NCBI GenBank assembly: GCA_949710005.1
Contig: OX453272.1
Span: 41,081,957-41,145,956 of the forward strand
Length of the DNA: 64,000 bases
Origin: Ricordea florida
Taxonomy: Eukaryota > Cnidaria > Anthozoa > Corallimorpharia > Ricordeidae
Direction of reading: 5' to 3'
Below the pieces are notes generated by a model. It worked only from the letters and a program-made list of their open reading frames with translations, was not told where the DNA came from and made no database searches. Position numbers and translations under genes: made by a program. Shown in pieces: positions 30,702-41,641 of this stretch. Every line of letters starts with the position of its first letter. The stretch's first letter is position 1.

Positions 30702-31383
30702 AGGAAGTATCATACAGCAATCACAGACAAAGACGGCAAGCTGACTCAACCAGCAACACATCGGCTTCTATAAGCAAAACAGAACTTTTTATGAAAATGA
30801 ACAAACCTCTGTCAGATTGGAAACTACAGCTGTGGCAGACAAAAGGAGGAACGTGTGCTTCAGGTCCTCAGGGCCCTCCAGGTCCCCCAGCGCCCAGGGG
30901 AGAAAAAGGAGCCCGGGGAAGAAAAGGTCCGAAATGATAAAAAAGGAAAAACGGGAAACAAAGGAGACAGAGGGCTTGTGGGACCACATGGTAAAAGTGG
31001 ACAGCAAGGGATTATGGGACCTGCAGGCTTAAAAGGAGAAACTGGACTCAAAGGTGAAAAAGGAAACACTGAGGAGCGTGGCATGCCGGGAATAGAAGGG
31101 GAGCCTGGTAAATCGATTTCTGCTCCTATTGTTATTGGTTCTCCTTCGATAAAGACAGTCAATGAAAGCGAGTCTGCGTTATTTCAGTGTTCAGTCAGCG
31201 GTAACCCTGTGCCCACAGTAATGTGGACAAAACAAGGTAGCCAGGCAGTTATTAAAGGATCAGCGGACTCACGTGGAGAGCTGCATTTAATGAACACAAA
31301 AGCAAATGATTCAGGGTTGTACCAGTGCACCGCGACAAACATGTTAGGACAGGCGAAGGGCTTGGTACGACTGATTGTGAAAG
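30702..31383 (+). pseudogene. Lectin copy 4 exon 2, stops plus frameshift
   Basis: Collagen and Ig1 as in copy 3, but the collagen reads into TGA-TAA at 30935-30940 followed by a +1 shift, so the Ig1 half is out of frame with the start. The first of the two pre-collagen Cys is Trp here (LQLWQTK). The donor AAAG/GTAAGA is intact. The Ig1 half remains open in its own frame. Confidence 0.85.
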
Positions 31384-32198
31384 GTAAGACAGTGCAATAT
31401 AGTATCGTGTGCGCTATGGAAAAGACAAGAAAGTATTCTGATCATTTCAAAGAGAATGTGGCACACGGAGTTGTGGTCCAGCCCTGAAAACTGTTTCCCT
31501 ATAGCTGATCTTTCTATCAATTCATTAATTCACTACTATTGAAGGCGGGAAGGTTTCCTTAGAAATAACACGCAGGCAAGACGACAAATTTGAGCGTATC
31601 TATAAAATAATCCGGCACAGCTATCGAATTTGATATTAAACATGGACCAAAAGAAACTATCGGTCAATCAATCCTCTAGTTCCCGTTCAAGTGACATGTT
31701 TATTCTAGCAACCCTGTTCTTTTAATATGGCGGTTATTTCCCTCTATAAAAAAAAATCATTGATTTTGGGTTTTACAGTAGGCTGTACGAAAAGGAAGCT
31801 ATAAAATGGAAATTTAATTCGAAGGAAATATGGGTCAACATTATTCTGCATTGAATTGACAAACCTCATTTCGATTTCTATCTTGAGTCTCTTCTTGTGT
31901 CTGGGTGGACCGTCGAAACATCGAAAGCCTTTATCGTCTTTTGAAGCTGGGAATTTCATGAGTGGCAGCCGTTCAAATAGATACGAAAACTAAGGAAATC
32001 AAATCCAACTAGAGATCCCACAGACTTCCCCGAAGTTAATGAGTTTTTTTAACTCTGTTTAGAAAGGACGGCAAAATTAGTTCTTTCTCACTATTATCAG
32101 CCAGCAAATATTTAGTACCAATTTGCAAAACTGCACACCTTTCAAATCTTTAGTACGGCTTTAATGCAACTGCAATCATTGTCTCACCAAAAACCATA
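31384..32198. other. Intron 2 of copy 4, proximal part
   Basis: Partly shared with other copies (TTTAGAAAGGACGGCAAAATTAG near 32060 matches copy 3 at 22150), partly a private insertion at about 31440-32045 that I cannot classify. No gene seen. Confidence 0.4.
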
Positions 32199-33108
32199 AT
32201 ATATAGATTTAGCCAAGCCTAAAAGCGGGGCTCCCGTTAGTACTTTCATTTCACTTTAAACTGTAAAAGCATTCTAAAATATTGCGAAGGAATTCACAAA
32301 CGTTTTTAACTATAGTTAAGTGTCGAGGTCGGTTAACTTGCTATGATTTTTGTCTAAACTTTCGTCTACCATAAGTACGGTCTTTCTACCTACAAAGTCA
32401 TGGAGTATATTCTACAAAAAACACAAATTATCAATGTACTGTATTCTATTCCTGATGAAATTAACCATTCTTTTTGCGTAAATGTATTTAAAAGATTTGT
32501 ACACGCTACTGGGAAATGCAGGACACAACTCTTGTCATTTTCGTGTTAAAACGAACACCTCGGTAAAATAAATGTTTACTCCAAGCAGGGTGCAAAGAAA
32601 ATTAATTTTAGATTGCCCTTCGGGCAAGCTGTAACCAACATCTACCAGCCCGAAAAACATTTTTCACGAGAATGAAAAAATAATTATTAATTATTCTTTT
32701 CTTAATTACATTGTAAGTTTACAAAATTACTGCCTTCATTTATTCCTTACAATCAGCTGTAGTTACTTAACAAAAGAAATAAATAACCGTAAAAGTGTGA
32801 ACTATAATTAGACCTGGTCCAACGCAACACGTGAATGACTAACATACATTTGAGACATTTTACAATTTAGAAGAACATTTTTTACGAAAACAACGGCGTT
32901 GAAACCAAAGTTCTCAATCGACACATTAGGGACCTTAAGATACTGGACGCGGCGGCCTTGAAGAAGGCGGTCACGTCCGAGAGGGCATGGGTCGTGACCG
33001 CCACCTTAGCGCGGGAAAAACAAACCTTAAGATTTGTTTTGTGTAAGCGGTGGCCGAAACAAGTAACAACAAACAGATTCAGTCAAAGAATCAGGCGGTT
33101 ACGCTGTC

Positions 33109-34268
33109 ATGACGTCGTTTAAGAAGACTCGGGAGTTTTTAACTGGATTTTATTTGACCGAAATCATTTCTGACGAAGAATTCGTGCTCCTCTATGACTG
33201 CAGCTTTTCAAAGAACTTAGAACTACCGTATGAAGACTACGAAAGATTTGACCTCGAAGAAATGGCAGATTCAGAGTGTAGAGCAGAGTTCCGTGTGAAT
33301 AAACGCGACCTACCACGTTTAGCAGAATGTTTACAAATACCTGACACTTTTGTATGCAACCAGGGCTCCGTTTGTGAGGGTATGGAAGCTGTCTGTATGC
33401 TACTTCGAAGGCTTTCATACCCTTGCAGGTATTCAGATATGATAACAAGATTTGGCAGACCAGCCCCCGTGTTGAGTATGGTGACTAACAAAGTAATTGA
33501 TTTTGTCTATAACACCCATGGATGGAGAATCAAGCAATGGAATCATGACCTTCTCAGTCCAGCACGTCTACAAACGTATGCAGATGCTGTGTACGCAAAA
33601 GGTGCAGCCCTTGAAAATTGCTTTGGATTCGTGGACGGCACTATTAGACCAATTGCACGACCAGATGAAAACCAGAGAGTTGTCTATAATGGACACAAAA
33701 GGGTACACGCCCTGAAATTTCAGTCTGTTGCACTACCTAATGGCATCATAGCAAATATGTATGGACCTGTAGGTGGGTAAAACATTTTAATCAACTTTAA
33801 TCAATACCCACAGAGTCTTTTAAAACTTAAAACTGTACACTGTTATGAATTTCAGAAGGCAAGAAGCACGATGCAAGCATGCTGGGTGATTCTGGACTGC
33901 TTCACGAGCTACAGCAGTATGCATATTCTCCAACAGGACATCCTATGTGCATATATGGGGACCCTGCATACCCTTTAAGGGCACAACTGCAAGCCCCTTT
34001 CAGAAATGTAGTTCTCACTCCACAGATGCAGGCATTTAATTCTTCAATGAGCTCAGTAAGGAGTTGTGTGGAGTGGCTCTTTGGTGATATAGTTAATTAC
34101 TTTAAATTTATTGATTTTAAGAAAAACCTGAAAATTGGGCTAAGTAGCATTGGAAAACTTTACATAGTATGTGCTGTGTTACAAAATGCTCTGAGCTGTT
34201 TATATGGCAATCTCACCTCAGAGTTTTTTGATCTACAACCACCTACATTAGAGGAGTATTTCGCTTAA
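33109..34268 (+). CDS. Harbinger DDE transposase
   Basis: Two exons, 33109-33772 and 33856-34268. The donor GTGGGT and acceptor TTTCAG remove an 83-bp phase-1 intron and give GPVEGKKHDASML. The start ATG (MTSFKKTREFLTG) is the first in frame. The catalytic triad is visible: D in GFVDGTIRP, D in YGDPAYPLR and E in SCVEWLFGD, with a V-x-Y-N-G-H-K-R-V-H-A-L-K-F-Q block typical of the family. Total 358 aa, in the usual range. It would cut and join the ends of the surrounding transposon. Confidence 0.85.
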
Positions 34269-34479
34269 TGTATTCCGTAATGATGGGAATGTTTACAACT
34301 GTAGTAGTTTTGTGAGTCAATTATATAAAAGCCACCTCAATGAAAGAACAATCAATCGCTTTTATTGCTGTTAGCATACAAAGAACACAAAGGGATTTCC
34401 ATCCCAAAATACTATCAAGCTTTTTGAAGTGTAGAAGTAAACAAACAAGCGATCTGAAGTAAACATTGAAGTATGTCTC

Positions 34480-35163
34480 TTATTTTTCTGCAATTTTTTG
34501 CATGAGGCCAATCATCAGACTCATGAGTTGATTGCTCTGTTGTTGCTGCTGTTGTTGATTAGCAAGTGTTAACTCGTAAAGCCTTGTTTGCCGCTCGTGC
34601 TCCTCTCTTCTTGCTTTCTGATCTTCTTGTTTCATTTCCCTATCGACTGTTGCTTTTTCCCTCAGAAACTCTACTATGTCATTTCCACCCTTTCTTGACC
34701 TTTTCTTCTTCGGCTCTGACGATCCCTCGCCTTCTCCTTTCCGTTTCATCGTTTCACTCAGCTTTTCGCACGCCCTCTTTCGAACCTCCTCTCCCATGGC
34801 TCTGTCGTCCTCTGTCTTTTTCTTGTTATTAAGCAATAATATATCTTGTTCTTCCGCTGCTTCCCACTTCTCGTTGATCTCCTCCAGGGCTTGGTCCAGC
34901 TCTGTTACCTCCACTTCCACTCCACTATCTCTCCGTTCCTTCTGCATTCTTGCACGATACTTGTCCAGCAAAAGCTTAAGATGCTCCCTCACCGATTTCT
35001 TTGTGACAACAAACCTCAATATGGCATGTGAATTGAGGTTGTCGGCTATTATTTGCCACACTTTTCCTCTTTCAACTGTCCTCGCCTTGTGACGATACGG
35101 TTCTAATAACAAAACCTCCCGAGCAAGGGCAATGTCGTGGTTCTTAGTCCATTCCATTGCCAA
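34480..35163 (-). CDS. Harbinger Myb/SANT-like DNA-binding protein
   Basis: 227 aa from MAMEWTKNHDIALAREVLLL. The N-terminal 90 residues form a Myb/SANT-like (MADF/trihelix style) domain with spaced aromatics (W-T-K, V-W-Q-I-I-A-D-N-L). It is followed by a basic KKKRSRK stretch, a long charged coil, a seven-Gln run and a C-terminal amphipathic helix. In Harbinger elements this partner helps the transposase enter the nucleus and bind the ends. It is divergent from, and tail-to-tail with, the transposase gene. Confidence 0.8.
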   Translation of the reverse strand: MAMEWTKNHDIALAREVLLLEPYRHKARTVERGKVWQIIADNLNSHAILRFVVTKKSVREHLKLLLDKYRARMQKERRDSGVEVEVTELDQALEEINEKWEAAEEQDILLLNNKKKTEDDRAMGEEVRKRACEKLSETMKRKGEGEGSSEPKKKRSRKGGNDIVEFLREKATVDREMKQEDQKARREEHERQTRLYELTLANQQQQQQQSNQLMSLMIGLMQKIAEK

Positions 35164-36056
35164 ACTAAAGGAAGAGAAAGTAGAATTTCAATCAAACCAT
35201 TGGTGCCATTTTTATTAAAACATCGTAAAACACGAGTCGAAGAAAGATGATGAGTATGAAATCCACACATTTTTACAAATAATGCAAAATCATATTGTAG
35301 AGCGGCCCTAAACTGCTACTGACTAGTTTCACAAGATAAAAATCAAGGTGAAAATAAGAAATCAAAACAATATTCTGTGCGGGGAAATTTCCCCAGGTTT
35401 ATCTGCTTATCGGATTGCTTTCTGAAGACTTGACGCTCACCTTTCCCTCTATAAACTCGCTAATACTGAATTATGAAAACAAAATTGAACCAAACAGTTT
35501 AGGAATCTATTTCCTTATCATAATGTTTACAAGTTCAGTGTAAAACATGTTATTTTAAGGGAAAAGTCGAAAAAATAACTCACCTTTCTGAGAGGCCGCC
35601 AAAATGAGCTTTGTCGCCGCCACCACAGAAGAGGAGGCCGTCAAGTGGCGTGACATTTATGCAAATTAGATGTAACACCTTACAAATTTACTTCCGGTTA
35701 CCGTCGACCTAGGCCGCGTTCAGGGTATCTTAAGGTCCCTATTAAATGACAACGTCGACAACGCGAAAAGCTGCCAGTGAAAGCGCTTCATTCTGCAATT
35801 TGCCGCCAAGAGAAAATTCCCGCGGGAGTATTTCTTAGCCGTCGACAGGGGAGATGTTTATATGATTAAAGGCATAAAAATTTGAAATCTTTCATCAGTT
35901 TGCTTCTCATTCAAAAGTAGTGCATTCAGAAGATCATTTTTCTGAAGAAGGTTTGTTTAGAAGTCGGTTTTCCAAGTCAAGTGTCAAGTTTAAGGGAAAG
36001 TGGAAAGTGCGAGTGCTGAGTCACGCATCAGTGAGCAAATATTATGCAGACAAAAC

Positions 36057-36401
36057 TTATGCAAATTTGTGGTCCATAGCACGGAGTCTTTCCACTTCTC
36101 GGCTTTCTTCGCTACAATTTTGTCTGTTTTCCACAGCACGGAGTCTTTCCGCTTCTCGGCTTTCTTCGCTACAATTTTGTCTGTTTTCCACAGCACGAAG
36201 TCTTTCCGCTTCTCGGCATTCTTCGCTACAATTTTGTCTGTTTTCCACAGCACGGAATCTTTCCGCTTCTCGGCGTTCTTCGTTAACATTTTGTCTATTT
36301 TCTCGAGCCCGGACTCTTTCTGCTTGTCGGCGTTCTTCGCTATAATTTCGTCTCCTTTCTCTTTCCCGAGCGCGCCTTCTTTGGCGATCTACTTCGCTCA
36401 T
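36057..36401 (-). CDS. Arg/Glu-rich ORF with 19-residue tandem repeats
   Basis: 114 codons, MSEVDRQRRRARERERRRNY then five copies of a 19-residue unit of the form REAERLRAVENRQNCSEES (57-bp DNA repeats from about 36079 to 36361). Charge pattern predicts a long helix. Similar Arg/Glu-rich N-termini occur on proteins of Helitron-related and other large elements, but no downstream enzyme domain is present here. It is likely a remnant; function unknown. Confidence 0.4.
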   Translation of the reverse strand: MSEVDRQRRRARERERRRNYSEERRQAERVRARENRQNVNEERREAERFRAVENRQNCSEECREAERLRAVENRQNCSEESREAERLRAVENRQNCSEESREVERLRAMDHKFA

Positions 36402-36857
36402 TCTTCCTCAGTTAATTCTTGCTCTCTTTCCCGTTGCTCTTCACCTGAACCCTGTGTTCTGCAAATTATATTTTCTCTGCTATTGTTTGTTGACATAGCA
36501 ATAGAAATTGTTTCGTTTATCCTTTAGTAAAACTTTAACAGTGTAGAGTAGTAATATTGTGTCTCAAAAAGACAATGAACTGAAAATTTCTTTTTCAGTC
36601 GTCAACGCAATTTCCCGCCAAAAATATGCGGGCTACCAGAACAGCTTCCAAATAAATCACGTCACATCGATGAGTTGACACATGAGCCCACAACATGGTC
36701 ATGTGATGCTGGTCAGTGGCTATCCCGTTTTGACAGCTGTCAATTGACGATATTGTGAATGTCCAATATAAAAGATGTGGATTTGCCAAGACAAGCCTGA
36801 GATACGCCTCCCTTCCTTTTGATAGTCTCCCCTACCCTACCCGTACAATCTGTAGAC

Positions 36858-36891
36858 ACGTACGTACGTACGGACGTACGTACGTACGCTC
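36858..36891. repeat. (ACGT)n-type repeat
   Basis: ACGTACGTACG followed by GACGTACGTACGTACG, self-complementary and close to the right end of the Helentron-like element. Confidence 0.75.
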
Positions 36892-37375
36892 GGTCAGTCA
36901 CGTGACAACCAAAAGAAAAGAGGTTGACCATATTCCATGAGTATGGGGCTCTGCTCCACGCGCGCTTCGCGCGCGGGAGCCCCGCTATAAACAGGAACCC
37001 GACTGTCTTTTGATCTCTTTATGGCAGGGACGGCGGAGCTGGGGGGGCTGGGGGGTTCTAGCCCCCCCACTTTTGAGGAGGATGACATTTTATTTTGTTT
37101 AAGCTACAACTTTATACAAGCCTCTTATATATACTTTATTCAAGCCTCTTATACAAGCCAGAAACAAAGTTAAAAGAAAGACGAACAAAAAGTGAAATAA
37201 TCAAGTCAGCCAGAAGTCGTGACAAAGTAATCTTGGAGTATTTAATAAATGTAAATAAAAGAATTATTAAACCTCTCCCGTTCCCTTCAAATAATGCGTC
37301 AATCCTAAAGTCTAGCCAGTCTACAGACTACTGACTACGTTTGCCGTTGCGTGACACTGTACGTTGTTTTGTAAC

Positions 37376-37562
37376 ACCATATACCTTATTACAAAATGGC
37401 CGCCTTTTATATGTTCTTTTGTTTTTATTTATTAGACCTTGATGCCTCGGTCAAGGTAAAATATATTTTTGAATTTTGGCTTCAGAACGAGGCATTAAGG
37501 AATAATTTGATTAAAAACAAAAGAATATTTAAATAGTGACCATTTTGGAATAAGGAATATAC
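37376..37562. mobile_element. MITE in intron 2 of copy 4 (orthologue of 23023)
   Basis: CATATACCTTATTACAAAAT with GGCCGCC at the left and GACCATTTTGGAATAAGGAA at the right. It sits in the same intron position as in copies 3 and 5, hence an insertion older than their divergence. Confidence 0.7.
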
Positions 37563-37614
37563 TTGCTGTTTACTCAAGATTTGTCTTCCTCTTAGCTTGC
37601 TATTTTTTCTCCAG

Positions 37615-38157
37615 TTCATCCACGTGCTTCCCTTGATCCGGGACCTATTTACGTCAAAGAAAGAAGTAACATCTCCCTTCCAAAGTGTCACGTGACAGGT
37701 TACCCATCTCCAATGGTGACATGGAGCAGAGCGGTTGGTCAGTTACCCCAGGGGAGGGTATAGAGTAAACATGGTCAACTTAAGATATTTGATGTTCAGA
37801 AAGCAGATTCTGACACTTTCTTCTGTAAAGCGTCCAACCTCCTGGGAGATGCTTTAAGACACACTTTTTTGACAGTAGTCTCACTTCTTAAGTTCACTGT
37901 CAAGCCTCCTTCTAAGATGACAGCATTTATAGGCGAGAATCTGACGTTAAACTGCAGCGCTACTTGTGATCCACAGCCAGTCATTGGTTGGAGGAGACAC
38001 GGAGCACAATTCCCCATGGGGAGGGCCCACAGGAATAATGGTGGGTTAATCATCAGAGATGTGAAGGCAGAGGATGCTGGGACATACATATGTGGGGCTG
38101 TGAGTGCAGGAGTGTCTGACGTGGAGGCTGTTACTAACATTAAAGTGAATTACAGTG
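37615..38157 (+). pseudogene. Lectin copy 4 exon 3 (Ig2-Ig3) with nonsense codon
   Basis: Acceptor TTTTTTCTCCAG and donor GTGAGT (38158) are intact. In Ig2 the conserved GGGTACAGAGT is GGGTATAGAGT, giving TAG at 37761-37763. Ig3 afterwards is open; its SATGDP is changed to SATCDP. 543 nt, the same length as in copies 1 and 5. Confidence 0.85.
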
Positions 38158-39641
38158 GTGAGTCAGAGTAATGAGTTCCTGGTTGAGTGTAAGATGTAAT
38201 AAGAATTTTAACTGCTTTACTGTCCAGAGTTAGCTGTTTCTGTTTACCAAAGCAGTGGTTTTTCTCGTAATCTTATTGGCTCTTGAGACTCAGAATATCG
38301 AAGGAAGTAGTGGTAGATTATTCATTCAACTGCCAAACGGCGAGTTAAATATCTCTACAGCCACTATTCACCGACATTGAAGAGAATAATTGTTTCAGTA
38401 TATACCAGTGAAGCAAACCCAGCCACATTAAAATGACGGTTTAACTTTATGACAAAAACAGGCCGTTAACAGTAGAAAAACGTTGGCAGTTGCACAAGGC
38501 TTTCCCAGGACGCGTGTCACTATTAACCTCTTTGTAGGTGAATAGTGTTGAATATCCCGAGATAGTGAGCAGGCAGACAAAGTTTATTTTACAATAAATT
38601 TGCAATGGGCTGACGCTGAATATAATGAAGTTTGATTTAAACTTTCAGCCTGGATTTTTGCATTTCTAGCCTTGTGATTGGCTCACTCTATTTTGGTTAT
38701 CAGCTCGTATCGTTTTCACCATATATGGCAAATGATCACGCCAAGTGATGCAAGCTAAACTGAACATTTGTGCGAAATTGGATGAAGGAAGAGTAGCGTT
38801 TATGAGTTTTCTACAGAAGAAATGCAAGAACAAATGGAAAATACCGTACAATACCAAGAAAGCTAAAAACTTTGATTTAAGGTTAATTCGGGCTACCTAT
38901 CTCAAGTTTTCCTCCAAATAAATAAAGGAATTCTAAGTCTTTTATAAGTCGAAATGTACGAAGCTCTTATAAGCATAAAACAACAACAACAACAATAAAG
39001 TTTACAAAAAGTTATAGTAAGTTTTCGGCGAAACCGGCGTTATAAATGAGCAAAAAACCTAATTCGAGCCTAACGGAGTAATTTGTCCACATCGCCAAGG
39101 AAAAACGACGAAAGTTTCACCAACGGTACTTCAATAACATTGATAGGAACTGTATCAAGTCTGTAACGGGACTCAATAAGCCCCACACATGCAGGTCATA
39201 AAGTCCATTACAGCAGTTACACCAAAACACTGGAAACGTTCTTGTTGAAACGTGCCTTCGCTCGCCGTCTCTGTCACATAGCGTTCAAAGGTTTCCGCGT
39301 TAGTTTCACAACGGCAAAGCAGAGGTGCACAATTATTACACCCTCGATGTCTTAAACATTACACACATTTTAAAACTTTTCCAACGTGGATTTAGCTCCT
39401 TTACTTCTTCGGTGTCGTTGGCTACTTACCATTTCATATCCAACACGCGCTCTTGGAATAATTGTTAAATATTGAAGTTTATGCTACTCATCGATCGTAA
39501 TTTAACTACTCGGATCCTGAACAGCTAGTTGCACTTTACACATTAGAAATGGTTCTACTTAAAGAGCTCATGATCACTTAGTTTTCCAATTGGTCAAATC
39601 ATTGATGTCTTAAAGCGAGACGAATTGCGTTGTTATTGCAG
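38158..39641 (+). other. Intron 3 of copy 4
   Basis: Shares long stretches with intron 3 of copies 1 and 5; a block at about 38320-38990 is private to this copy, with (CAA)n near 38980-38995. No gene recognised. Confidence 0.5.
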
Positions 39642-40255
39642 ATTGTTCAGCCCTGTTCAAAGCCGGTCATACTCAGAGTGGAGTGTACTCTGTAGACCCA
39701 GACGGTCAAGGAGCCTTCAGTGTGTACTGCGACATGCGTGGAGGTTGGACTGTGTTTCAGAGAAGGCAGGATGGATCTGTAGACTTCTATCGGGGATGGA
39801 ACGACTACAAATCAGGCTTTGGTCAGCTGACTGCCGAGTTCTGGTTAGGAAACGACAAGATCCACAGACTGACGGCCAGTAGAGCCAGCTCTTTACGAGT
39901 GGAGCTGGAGGACTGGAGCGGAGTAAGGGCATATGCTAAATATGGCAAGTTTAGCATTGGCGATGAACAGGCGCAGTATCGACTGACAGTGGGCTCATAT
40001 TCAGGTTCAGTAGGAGATGCGTTAGCATACCATAATAATATGGCGTTTAGTACAAAAGACAGAGATCATGACACGGTCAGCAGCAACTGTGCTGTAGAAT
40101 AGACTGGTGCATGGTGGTACAAGACCTGCCATCACTCTAATCTAAACGGTCAATACCTGGGAAACAAATATGACGACAAAGGAGTCCGCTGGTTTGAATT
40201 TAGAAGCAGTTTGTCTCTAAAGTTGATTGAAATGAAACTGAGGCCGTCACTTTAA
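39642..40255 (+). pseudogene. Lectin copy 4 exon 4 (FReD) with nonsense codon
   Basis: Complete length apart from a 9-bp in-frame loss after YCDMR (TDG missing). The Trp codon after NCAV is TAG at 40100-40102. After the stop the tail is still readable as WWYKTCHHSNLNG and is again different from all other copies. The final residues are [11 protein letters not shown]. Confidence 0.85.
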
Positions 40256-41632
40256 AAAGTGTTTAACTTTAATCACAGGACACAACTTAAGAATTTTTTA
40301 TAAGAAGCAGTCCTGTGTGAACTCATCATTTTAAGTAACTGTGTATGTACTACCTACTTACTCCTGCCAGTAATAATTCTCCACTTTAATCAGTTGCTGT
40401 GAGTCTTAGCGGGAAACAACACTCTTTGTGACTGACCTTGTAGAGGTTGTACACTTTATAAATGCGGTAATTTTGAGAAGACGCAGTAAGTAAGATCAGC
40501 TGCGGTAGTTGAAACAAATTGTTGATATCGTCATTGACATCATCATAAATGGTCCTAAATAGAAAAAGACAACACGGACCGAAGTCGCAATATAATTTTG
40601 TCCTCTTATGTTGAACATCTTGGCATTAACCATTGAGGACCATATTCACGTAACTTAGTTCTTAACCCAGACCACCCAAGAAACACTGGTTCAAGTCGTG
40701 TCTTGACAGCGTTTCTTCTTTGTTTTTAGTGCATATGACATTCGCGTTTAGAACGTTGAACTAAGTATGAACTGATACGTTTTTAGAAAGTGTTTAACTC
40801 TCTCATTTCTAAATGTAGTATACGAGATTTTAATCTTTATAATAAAGGAAATATAGACCTCACTGTCGTCTATATTTTAAATCACAGTTCGGTCCGTACT
40901 TTATACTAAATTTGGCCGCAAAGTGACTTGAATTAAACCAAAAGTGCTTCTTAATTCACCGTGGACGGATTCTTTGAAGTGGAGCAAAATTGAACCGTAA
41001 GATTGATCAACAGTATCTGTAACTGTTCAATTAAACAAAAATCGAATGTGGTTTAGCGTTGTCTGTACTCTTATCGACAACGAGTACGCGTCATCACAGT
41101 GGTCAAAATGTTGTGGACTCACGAGGCACAGCCGAGTGAGTCCACGACAATTTTTTGTTTTTTACCACAATAGCAACGTTAAAAAGGCGTCAAAGAAAAT
41201 GTTTCTTTTTTTTTCTCAGAGCGCGACCGAGATCGTGACACAAAGAAAGAGCAAGCGTTGTCTATAACTTTCTCGCAATCTGATTGGTTTATTTCCCAAA
41301 ATGAGCGTTTCTGATTGGCTATTGCTTTGCGTGACACATTGACTCGAGCAGCGTTCTCCAGACTCTTATCGACAACGGCAAATTAGCCAATCAGATTGCA
41401 AGATAGGTTGCAATTGTGATAAAAAACTACTTGTTTTTCTCGGAACCTTATATTAAGTGTAGATATACTTTATTTGCATAACAGCGTAAGACATGTACCT
41501 CCGCAAATTAACCAAATACCGATGCGTATTCTACCGGTTGAGCTAAAACACCGTCAATCACTGTGGCCTGCTCCAATAATTTTCTGAAAAAGGGTTCAAA
41601 AACAACAATAGCAAAAAGAAAAACAAAAATAA
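40256..41632 (+). other. 3' flank of copy 4
   Basis: Matches the flanks at 3243, 24992 and 53879. It contains a minus-strand box A-like relic (TTCTACCGGTTGAGCTAAAA) near 41528-41547. It ends at the target duplication of the next element. No gene seen. Confidence 0.45.
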
Positions 41633-41641
41633 TTTGCACCC

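Larger units (their letters stand above)
32928..35740. mobile_element. Complete PIF/Harbinger DNA transposon
   Basis: Ends AGGGACCTTAAGATAC and the inverse GTATCTTAAGGTCCCT, flanked by ATT on both sides (32925-32927, 35741-35743). It encodes a DDE transposase on the plus strand and a Myb-like protein on the minus strand, the normal two-gene PIF/Harbinger layout. Subterminal GGACGCGGC / GCCGCGTTC extends the inverted ends. No frame damage seen, so it may be recently active. Confidence 0.85.
32199..36987. mobile_element. Larger Helentron-like element hosting a Harbinger transposon
   Basis: Left end ATATAGATTTAGCCAAGCC with AGCGGGGCTCCCG about 30 bases inside; right end CGGGAGCCCCGCTA immediately after a GCGCGCTTCGCGCGC hairpin. 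It is inserted at ATA/TAAAC, the same target context as the element at 28984. Without the nested Harbinger (32928-35740) it would be about 2.0 kb. It carries an Arg/Glu-rich repeat ORF near its right end. No helicase or Rep domain is visible, so the class is inferred from termini only. Confidence 0.5.

Noticed and set aside
34566-35092. Plus-strand frames opposite the Myb-like gene
   Set aside because: Ser/Phe-rich shadows of the charged coiled-coil coding strand.
36939-36987. Rho-independent-style terminator hairpin
   Set aside because: The genome is clearly eukaryotic; the GC hairpin belongs to the end of a Helentron-like element.
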